This document shows, in pieces, positions 13,994-19,516 of a stretch of 24,438 nt of DNA (position 1 is the stretch's first letter; each line of letters starts with the position of its first letter). Origin of the DNA: VRUE01 sp036557525 (GTDB taxonomy: Bacteria; Actinomycetota; Thermoleophilia; Solirubrobacterales; 70-9); NCBI GenBank assembly GCA_036557525.1, contig DATBHH010000068.1, positions 1 through 24,438 of the forward strand. The letters run 5' to 3'. The notes under the pieces are model-generated. The model was not told the origin of the DNA and did not search any database. It saw nothing but the letters and a program-made list of their open reading frames with translations. A program made the position numbers and the translations under genes.

Positions 13994-14940
13994 GGCACCG
14001 GGACCGCGACCCTCCCGCCGCTGGGCGCGATGACCTCGACGCCGCCGCCTTCGAGCACCAGGACACCGCCATGGGGCAGGCGCTCGCCGGCCCGCTCGGG
14101 CCCGGAGAGCAGCGCGTACTTGGAGTACACCTCGGCCAGGAAGGCGGTCGGCGCCAGCGCGGTCGCCTGGACGACGCCGGTGAAGGCGGGCCTGCCGGTC
14201 GAGGGGTCGAGCAGGTGATGCCCCGGACGGCCGTCGCCGGCGATCCACGAGCGGCGCCCGATCCCGCTGGTGGCAACGCCGCCGTCTCTGAGCGCGAGCT
14301 CGTGGACTGCGGCTCCTCCCGCCGGATCCTCGACCAGAACCCGGCGCAGCCGGCCGCTGGTGCCGCCGACACGCACGTCGCCGCAGCAGTCGACGGCATA
14401 GTCGGCGTGGCCCCTGAGGTCGTTCGCCGCGAGGTCGGCGAGAAGGCCCTTGGCGATCCCGCCGCTGTCGATTTCGACGCCCGGGTCGCGAGTCACGGTG
14501 CCAGCTCGCCGGTCGACGCTTATCCGGCTCCAGCCTCGGTACGGACCGGCGGACGCCGGCCGCGGCGACTTGCCCGCGGGAATCGCGCCGACCTCGCGCC
14601 GGCCGTCCCTCCCGGCCAGCGATTCGGAGTAGCCGGCGCGCTCGATGTCGCGGAGGAGCGTCGCGTCCACCAGCCCCTCGCTGAGCACCCCGGCCCGCCG
14701 GGCGGACGCGGCAACCTCGAGCAGGAGCGGGCTCACCGGCACGGTCTCGCGGGGATCGACATTGAGCCGGCAGAGCTCGCTGTCTGGGAGGAAGCGAGAG
14801 AGCCGATTGTGCGCGTCCAGCAGCCGCGCCTCGGTAACGGCGGCCGCGACCTCGGCCTCGCGTCCGCCCGCCGCTCCCCCTACGTGCACCGTCGCCGTCC
14901 CCCCGAAACAGGCAAAGCTCCTGTGAGCTTCGGCGCTCAC
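13990..14940 (-). CDS. apbE: ApbE-type FAD:protein FMN transferase
   Basis: The 316-residue protein transfers FMN from FAD to a Thr/Ser of FMN-binding domains. ApbE features are LSRFLPDSELCRLN (47-60), IDSGGIAKGLLAD (157-169), a CGD in place of GGD (186-188) and HHLLDPSTGRPA (241-252). The late metal-binding segment reads AEVYSKYALLSG (269-280), with E270 where the classical enzyme has aspartate, a variant worth noting. There is no visible signal peptide or lipobox, so it may act in the cytosol. The GTG start overlaps the upstream TGA (GTGA), and its stop overlaps the ferric-reductase-like start. No protein with an FMN-bind domain or flavinylation motif is seen nearby, so its target is unknown. 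Confidence 0.85.
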   Translation of the reverse strand: MSAEAHRSFACFGGTATVHVGGAAGGREAEVAAAVTEARLLDAHNRLSRFLPDSELCRLNVDPRETVPVSPLLLEVAASARRAGVLSEGLVDATLLRDIERAGYSESLAGRDGRREVGAIPAGKSPRPASAGPYRGWSRISVDRRAGTVTRDPGVEIDSGGIAKGLLADLAANDLRGHADYAVDCCGDVRVGGTSGRLRRVLVEDPAGGAAVHELALRDGGVATSGIGRRSWIAGDGRPGHHLLDPSTGRPAFTGVVQATALAPTAFLAEVYSKYALLSGPERAGERLPHGGVLVLEGGGVEVIAPSGGRVAVPVP

Positions 14941-15329
14941 GATTGGCCGGTGATCACCGGCGCCGGTTCGGGTTCGGCGACTTCGACTTCGACCGGTTCG
15001 GGTTCGACGTATTCAGGTTCGACCTCGTCGGGCGTCGTCGTTTCCACCGATTCGGCGGCGGCGGCAGCCGCGGCTTCGCCGCCGTCGGAGCCGCCGTCGG
15101 CGGAGCGGGGTCGCGCCCCTCCCCGGCCGGCGGCAGAGGCCTTCGGCGCGCTGCCGAGCACGGGATCGTGGCCGGTGACCATCTGGACGAAGACGATTCC
15201 CCACAGCAGGGCAAACGCGACCATCGAGATGGCCACCATCCGCGCCCGCAGTTCTCCCGCACGCCGGCGCTGCGCCTGCAGCCGGCGTCGGGCCTCACGG
15301 CTTCGCGCCCGGAGATCCGCTCCGTCCAT
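14937..15329 (-). CDS. Small single-pass membrane protein with acidic proline-rich tail
   Basis: This 130-residue protein matches no family that I recognise. Residues 1-30 are strongly basic and probably helical, 31-53 form one hydrophobic helix, 54-95 are glycine/alanine-rich, and 100-124 are an acidic run of Pro/Glu/Val (VEPEYVEPEPVEVEV). By the positive-inside rule the acidic tail is extracytoplasmic. GAAGG 10 nt before the ATG looks like a Shine-Dalgarno site. It is translationally coupled to ApbE, so a role as assembly factor, electron-carrier anchor or cation-binding partner of the redox system is plausible, but no cysteine or histidine cluster supports cofactor binding. It lies just after an intrinsic terminator. 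Confidence 0.7.
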   Translation of the reverse strand: MDGADLRARSREARRRLQAQRRRAGELRARMVAISMVAFALLWGIVFVQMVTGHDPVLGSAPKASAAGRGGARPRSADGGSDGGEAAAAAAAESVETTTPDEVEPEYVEPEPVEVEVAEPEPAPVITGQS

Positions 15330-15353
15330 GCCGGAGACCTTCGCGAGGAGAGG

Positions 15354-15376
15354 GAAAAAGCCGCTAAACGGCGGCT
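15354..15376 (-). terminator. Intrinsic terminator between the cytochrome-like and small membrane protein genes
   Basis: On the minus strand, AGCCGC-cgttta-GCGGCT (15376-15359) is followed at once by TTTTT (about 15358-15354). This is a textbook stem-loop plus U-tract, about 10 nt after the stop of the cytochrome-like gene and about 25 nt before the ATG of the next gene. It separates a regulatory half from an ApbE/ferric-reductase half of the cluster, or attenuates between them. Confidence 0.7.
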
Positions 15377-15386
15377 GAGAATCCTC

Positions 15387-15974
15387 TCAGAGCCAGGGCC
15401 GCGCGACCGAGAGCGTGAGCGCCGCGACGACGACCCCGCCGAGCACGGTCGAGCCGACCGCCATGATCCGCAGCCCGGCACCCGCCAGCCGTGCCTCGCC
15501 GCCGCGTCTCCAGTCCGGCAGCGCCAGCGCCGGCATCTCGATCAGGTGACCGAGCACGTGAACCGTCATCAGCACGACCCAGGCGATGAAGCTGACCTTG
15601 TGGGCGAAGATCAGGGTGTTGCTCGGCGGCCCCGCGATCAGCAGCGCCACCCCGGTGCCGAACAGCGCCAGGGTCGTCAGCACGACGCCCGGGGCCAGGA
15701 ACCGGAGCACGGCGTGTGGCGGCCCCTTCCGAACATACGGCGGGCTGCCGGTGTAGTAGCGCGCGAACCGGTAGCCGGTGCTGGCGAGCTTCAGCGCCAC
15801 CGGCGGGATCAGGAGCATGCCGATGAAGATGTGCGGCCCGAGGAGCGAGCCGATGAAGGGGATCGTCACCCCCTCGGCCGCGAGCAGCACGAGCAGGGCG
15901 GCCGCGACCGCCCCGGTCAGCCTGGCGTTCCCGGCGACCCCGCCGCCGACGACCGTCTCGTCCTGCCGGTACAC
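15387..15974 (-). CDS. Cytochrome-b-like integral membrane protein
   Basis: The 195-residue protein has about four or five membrane helices. Potential heme ligands are H48 in GPHIFIGM, and H125 and H139 (13 residues apart, AHKVSFIAWVVLMTVHVLGH) with H143 close by; this resembles b-type cytochromes. The IPPVALKLASTGYRFARYY segment recurs in actinobacterial membrane proteins of ferric-reductase loci, from memory. It probably carries electrons across the membrane or anchors a partner. It follows the histidine kinase gene by 34 bp with a GTG start and no obvious own promoter, so it is likely co-transcribed with the two-component genes and ends at the terminator. Heme binding is an inference. Confidence 0.65.
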   Translation of the reverse strand: MYRQDETVVGGGVAGNARLTGAVAAALLVLLAAEGVTIPFIGSLLGPHIFIGMLLIPPVALKLASTGYRFARYYTGSPPYVRKGPPHAVLRFLAPGVVLTTLALFGTGVALLIAGPPSNTLIFAHKVSFIAWVVLMTVHVLGHLIEMPALALPDWRRGGEARLAGAGLRIMAVGSTVLGGVVVAALTLSVARPWL

Positions 15975-16008
15975 GGGCCGGATCGTGCGGCCGAAGGTTT
16001 GCTCGCGG

Positions 16009-17145
16009 CTAAGCGTTCGCTGAGAGATCTCTCATCTTCGGCCTGAAGCCGGGCAGCGCGAACGCGACCCGGGCGCCGCCGAGCGGAGACTCCTCGACCC
16101 AGATCCGACCGCCGTGGGCCGCGACGATCGATCGCGAGATACCGAGGCCGAGACCGCTCCCGCCCGAGGCCCGATCGCGCCCGGGCTCGCTGCGGTGGAA
16201 GCGGTCGAAGACCCGCTCCCGCTCGGCCGGCGGGATGCCAGGCCCGTCGTCGTCGACGGCGACGATCAGCTCGCTCGCCTCGGCCGCCGAGGAGAGGGTG
16301 ACGTTCCCCCCCGGCCCGGCATGGCGGCGGGCGTTGGCGAGCAGGTTGCGGACGACCTGCGCGATCAGGTCGGGATCGGCCATCAGCGTTCCCTCGGCCC
16401 GAGGCCCGAGGGCGATGCCGCCGCCCTCGGCCAGGCCGCGAAGGAACGCGGCGGCCTCGATCTCGCCGAGAACCGGCCCCACCCCCTCGTCGAACCGGGC
16501 AAGCGTCAGCAGGTCTTCGACCAGCCGCTCGACTCGCCGAATCTCGGTCACGGCGACCCGCTCGACCCTCCGCACCTCCTCTGCGTCCGGGGTTTCCTCC
16601 CGAGCGAGGACCTCCAGCTGGCCGCGGATCGCGGTCAGCGGGCTGCGGAGCTCGTGCGATGCGTCCGACACGAACCGCCGCTGACGGGCGAACGCCTCGT
16701 CGAGACGGTCGAGCATGTGGTTGAAGGCTTCGGCGAGGGTCCTGAGCTCCATTGCGTCCGACGGGCTCGCCTCGAGCCGCGGCGTCAGATCGCCGGCGTC
16801 GATCCTCGCCGCGGTTTCGGCGAATCGCCGCAGCGGCCCGGAGGTCCTGGCGGCGACAAGGTAGCCGCCGATCAGCGCCGCGACCAGCGTCGCCCCACCG
16901 ACCAGCACGAAGGTCCTTTCGACGTCGGAGCGGGCATCCTCGATCGGCGAGATCGAGGAATGGTCGCTCGACTCGCCCGGCCCCAGCGCCCTCTTCTCTT
17001 TCCCCTCCTCGCGCCCGATCACGCTCGACTCCTGGTCCATCTGGGCCTTGACGGCGACGAAGACGACGGCGAAGGCGATCGTCACGATCGCCGCGATCGA
17101 GAGCGCCAGCCTACCCCGCAGGCCGAGCCCCGCGGGGCGGCTCAT
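16009..17145 (-). CDS. Sensor histidine kinase (two-component system)
   Basis: The 378-residue membrane kinase has a first membrane helix (13-33), a short external loop of about 45 residues, a second helix (79-99), a HAMP domain (100-152), a dimerisation/phosphoacceptor domain with FVSDASHELRSPLTAI (H164), and an ATPase domain. The latter has the N box QVVRNLLANARRH (N267, N271), DDDGPGIP, FDRFHR and GSGLGLGI. All catalytic boxes look intact. The loop contains EEGKE (ExxE, E47-E50) and other acidic residues, reminiscent of the ExxE iron motif of PmrB, though this is weak evidence. The ATG overlaps the response regulator stop by 4 bp (ATGA). Given iron and heme neighbours, sensing of iron or redox state is plausible. 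Confidence 0.92.
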   Translation of the reverse strand: MSRPAGLGLRGRLALSIAAIVTIAFAVVFVAVKAQMDQESSVIGREEGKEKRALGPGESSDHSSISPIEDARSDVERTFVLVGGATLVAALIGGYLVAARTSGPLRRFAETAARIDAGDLTPRLEASPSDAMELRTLAEAFNHMLDRLDEAFARQRRFVSDASHELRSPLTAIRGQLEVLAREETPDAEEVRRVERVAVTEIRRVERLVEDLLTLARFDEGVGPVLGEIEAAAFLRGLAEGGGIALGPRAEGTLMADPDLIAQVVRNLLANARRHAGPGGNVTLSSAAEASELIVAVDDDGPGIPPAERERVFDRFHRSEPGRDRASGGSGLGLGISRSIVAAHGGRIWVEESPLGGARVAFALPGFRPKMRDLSANA

Positions 17146-17816
17146 CCGGCCTCTCTGAGTCTGTAGCCGACCGAGCGCACCGTCTCGATCGGCGCCGCCG
17201 ACCCGGGCCGATCGAGCTTGCGACGCAGGTAGCCGACGTAGACCTGGACGACGTTGGTCCCCGGGTCGTGGTCGTAGCCCCAGACGGCGGCGAGGATCTC
17301 CTCATAGCTGCAGACCCGGCCCGCATGGCGGATCAGGTATGCGAGCAGCTCGGCCTCGCGCTCGGGCAGCCGCACCGAGAGGCCATCGCGGGTGGCCTCG
17401 CGGGTGAGGAGATCGAGCCCGACCCCGCCGGCCTCGATCCTCGTCTCCTCGCGACCTCCGGAGTCGCGCAGCCGGGCGCGGATCCGGGCCAGCAGCTCCT
17501 CGAAGGCAAACGGCTTCGTCAGATAGTCGGTGGCTCCGCGATCGAGCCCCTCGACCCGGTCGGACACCTCCGCCCGGGCGGTGAGCAGAATCACCGGGAG
17601 AGATGGCTTCGCGCGCCGGATCGCGGCCAGCACCTCGAGGCCGTCCCTGCCTGGAAGCATCCGGTCGAGGACGACGAGATCCACCGTCGCGTCGAGCGCC
17701 AGTCGCTCGCCGCTGACGCCGTCGCCGGCGACCGTCACCTGGTAGCCCTCGGATTCGAGGCCCCGTGCCAGGAAGTCGGCGATCCCCGCCTCGTCCTCGA
17801 CGACCAGGATCTCCAT
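17142..17816 (-). CDS. OmpR/PhoB-family response regulator
   Basis: The 224-residue regulator has a receiver domain with acidic pocket E7-D8, phosphoacceptor D51 (VVLDRMLPG), T79 and K101 (YLTKPF), and an OmpR-type winged helix from about residue 130 to 222 (LPEREAELLAYLIRHAG, NVVQVYVGYLRRKLD, VRSVGYRL). It is the partner of the coupled histidine kinase. The ATG at 17816 is chosen because TAGCAT lies 7 nt upstream and the receiver begins immediately at MEILVVEDE. It lies 32 bp after the ferritin-VIT gene. Likely targets are the downstream cytochrome, ApbE and iron genes, by proximity only. Confidence 0.93.
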   Translation of the reverse strand: MEILVVEDEAGIADFLARGLESEGYQVTVAGDGVSGERLALDATVDLVVLDRMLPGRDGLEVLAAIRRAKPSLPVILLTARAEVSDRVEGLDRGATDYLTKPFAFEELLARIRARLRDSGGREETRIEAGGVGLDLLTREATRDGLSVRLPEREAELLAYLIRHAGRVCSYEEILAAVWGYDHDPGTNVVQVYVGYLRRKLDRPGSAAPIETVRSVGYRLREAG

Positions 17817-17823
17817 TGGGCCG

Positions 17824-17829
17824 ATGCTA
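17824..17829 (-). promoter_or_regulatory. Candidate -10 box (TAGCAT) for the two-component operon
   Basis: TAGCAT is 7 nt before the response regulator ATG at 17816. It suggests that the regulator, kinase and cytochrome genes can be transcribed leaderless and separately from the upstream iron exporter gene. Confidence 0.4.
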
Positions 17830-17848
17830 CGGCACCCCGCTCGACGCT

Positions 17849-19030
17849 CTAGGTCGGAAAGGCGAGCCCGACCAGGTAGGTGGCGCCGCCGACGATCACG
17901 CCCGCGACCGTCATCTCGAGGCCCGCCGCCCACCAGCTTCGCAGCGTCACCAGCGACTTGGCCGCGCCGACCAGGAAATGGGCGATCAGCGAGATCACCG
18001 CGGCGGCGACGATCGCGACCGTCCCGGTGTCGAAGATGAACGGGATCACCGGGATGATCGCGCCGACGCCGGTGCTGAGGCCGGCCGCGGCGGATGCCTG
18101 GAGCGGGCTGCCCGGCCGCTCGCCCACCCCCAGCTCCTCGGTGGCGAGCGCATCGAGCATCGCGTCCGGGTCCTTCGCCAGCCGCTCGGCGATCTGATCG
18201 GCGGCCTCGGGGTCGACGCCCTTGAGCTGGTAGAAGAGCGAGAGCTCCTCTTTCTCCTCCTCGGGGTGCTCGGCGATCTCGCGCCGCTCGCTCTCGACGT
18301 TGGCTTCGACGACCTCGGCCTCGGAGCGCTCGGCAAGAAACGCCCCGGTGGCCATCGAGAGCGCCGACGCGACCGCGCCGGCAAGGCCGGCGGTGAGGAC
18401 GAAGCTGGACCCACCGGTGGCGCCGGAGACGCCGGTGACGATCCCGAACACGGCCGCGAGGCCGTCGTTGGCGCCGTAGATCGCCCCCGAGATCCAACCG
18501 CCGCCGGTTCGGTGCCAGCTCTCGCGGCCGAGGATCCGGTCGAGCTGCTCCCGCGCGCCCGGCACCGCGACCGGCGAAGGATCGTTCGGCTCGCCGCTCC
18601 CACGGCTCATCTCCTGAACGGCCAGCTGGTGCGATCGCTCGTCCTTGCGGATCTCATGCAGCAGCTCGTCCGTTCCCGGGTCCCCCGTCGGTGTCCGATA
18701 GCGGTCGTCGATCTCCTCCTGCTCGGCCGCCTCGCGAGCCCGCAGCAGCCGGTCGACGGGGGCGATCCGCGCCTGCAGGCGCACCCAGAGCGAAAGCCGC
18801 ACGGACGCGGGATCGGGGATCGGGATGTTGAGCTCCTCCATCCGCTGCTCGATGCGACGACGGTGACCTCCCTCGGCGTCGGCCATCCGGCGCAGAATCG
18901 TCGCGTCCCGATCGTCGGTCCGCCTGGCGATCAGCTCGTAGATGGCGCCGGCTTCGACCTCGCCGCGCCAGGCCTCGAGCAGCCGGTCGCGGGCCTCGTC
19001 GCGGGAGTGCTGCGAGTTAGGGCCTTCCAC
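17849..19030 (-). CDS. Ferritin-like / VIT1 (CCC1) family iron transporter, MbfA-like
   Basis: The 393-residue protein joins two domains. Residues 10-145 form a ferritin/rubrerythrin-like helical domain with E26, E32, E53-x2-H56 and E131-x2-H134, a likely di-iron site. Residues 175-393 form a VIT/CCC1-type membrane domain, beginning SGAIYGANDGLAAVFGIVTGVSGA, with an acidic cytoplasmic helical segment (about 230-285) between membrane helices. The same layout occurs in MbfA of alphaproteobacteria, an iron exporter. It would move Fe2+ (or Mn2+) out of the cytosol, with the ferritin-like domain binding or oxidising iron. The GTG at 19030 is supported by TATTTT exactly 6 nt upstream. It sits between the cupin gene and the two-component genes. 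Confidence 0.9.
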   Translation of the reverse strand: MEGPNSQHSRDEARDRLLEAWRGEVEAGAIYELIARRTDDRDATILRRMADAEGGHRRRIEQRMEELNIPIPDPASVRLSLWVRLQARIAPVDRLLRAREAAEQEEIDDRYRTPTGDPGTDELLHEIRKDERSHQLAVQEMSRGSGEPNDPSPVAVPGAREQLDRILGRESWHRTGGGWISGAIYGANDGLAAVFGIVTGVSGATGGSSFVLTAGLAGAVASALSMATGAFLAERSEAEVVEANVESERREIAEHPEEEKEELSLFYQLKGVDPEAADQIAERLAKDPDAMLDALATEELGVGERPGSPLQASAAAGLSTGVGAIIPVIPFIFDTGTVAIVAAAVISLIAHFLVGAAKSLVTLRSWWAAGLEMTVAGVIVGGATYLVGLAFPT

Positions 19031-19036
19031 TACCCG

Positions 19037-19042
19037 AAAATA
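19037..19042 (-). promoter_or_regulatory. Candidate -10 box (TATTTT) for the ferritin-VIT gene
   Basis: TATTTT lies 6 nt before the GTG at 19030, in the 21-bp gap after the cupin stop. It supports the GTG as start and predicts a leaderless mRNA. Confidence 0.45.
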
Positions 19043-19051
19043 TCCGCTGCT

Positions 19052-19456
19052 CTACTCGGCTGCCAGCCCGTACTCCTCGTCGGTCACGGGCTCGCCCCAG
19101 TTGACGGCGTTGTCCTCATCGTCGAGCTGATGCATCGCGATGTGGGTCATGAACCGGTCGGGAGCGGCTCCGTGCCAGTGATCCTCGCCGGGCTCGAAGA
19201 AGATGCGGTCCCCGGGCCGGATGACCTCGATCGGGCCGCCGCGCACCTGACAGCGGCCGACGCCCTCGGTGACGAATAGCGTCTGGCCGTTCGGGTGGGT
19301 GTGCCAGGCGGTCCGGGCGCCGGGGGTGAAGTGGACGGCGGCGGCGGCCAGCCGCGAGGCCCCCGCCGCCTCGGCGACGGTGTCGATGTAGACCGCCCCG
19401 GTGAACCACTCCCGTGGCCCCGCCATCGTCTCGACCGAGTTCCTGGTGATCTCCAT
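19052..19456 (-). CDS. Single-domain cupin, (R)-hydroxynitrile-lyase-like family
   Basis: The 134-residue protein is a small cupin whose sequence pattern closely follows, from memory, the bacterial cupin hydroxynitrile lyases: GPREWFTGAVYID, FTPGARTAWHTHPNGQTL, PGDRIFFEPGEDHWHGAAP, MTHIAMHQ. Metal ligands H52, H54, Q58 and H93 are all present. Relatives bind Mn2+ or Fe2+; most are not proven lyases and are annotated only as cupins, some near carboxymuconolactone decarboxylases. The start is set by AAAGGAG 7 nt before the ATG. It is the first gene of the long minus-strand run, 21 bp before the iron exporter, and is divergent from the antiporter gene. Confidence 0.85.
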   Translation of the reverse strand: MEITRNSVETMAGPREWFTGAVYIDTVAEAAGASRLAAAAVHFTPGARTAWHTHPNGQTLFVTEGVGRCQVRGGPIEVIRPGDRIFFEPGEDHWHGAAPDRFMTHIAMHQLDDEDNAVNWGEPVTDEEYGLAAE

Positions 19457-19469
19457 GCCGTGACTCCTT
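19457..19469 (-). promoter_or_regulatory. Shine-Dalgarno site of the cupin gene
   Basis: The minus strand carries AAAGGAG followed by 7 nt and the ATG at 19456. It identifies the start inside a longer frame that continues antisense into the antiporter gene, and it contrasts with the leaderless neighbour. Confidence 0.55.
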
Positions 19470-19516
19470 TCGTGATATCGCTGGACCGGTGAAGGCCGCG
19501 ATCGCATTTCGGCGCC

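Noticed and set aside
14071..16046. Long plus-strand frames opposite the ApbE, small membrane protein and cytochrome-like genes
   Set aside because: They encode Arg/Gly/Pro/Asp-rich strings typical of antisense frames in high-GC DNA and show no domain, while the minus-strand genes have clear motifs.
17765..19279. 504-codon plus-strand frame opposite the ferritin-VIT gene
   Set aside because: It is an antisense shadow. The minus strand carries a full two-domain iron transporter with conserved metal ligands.
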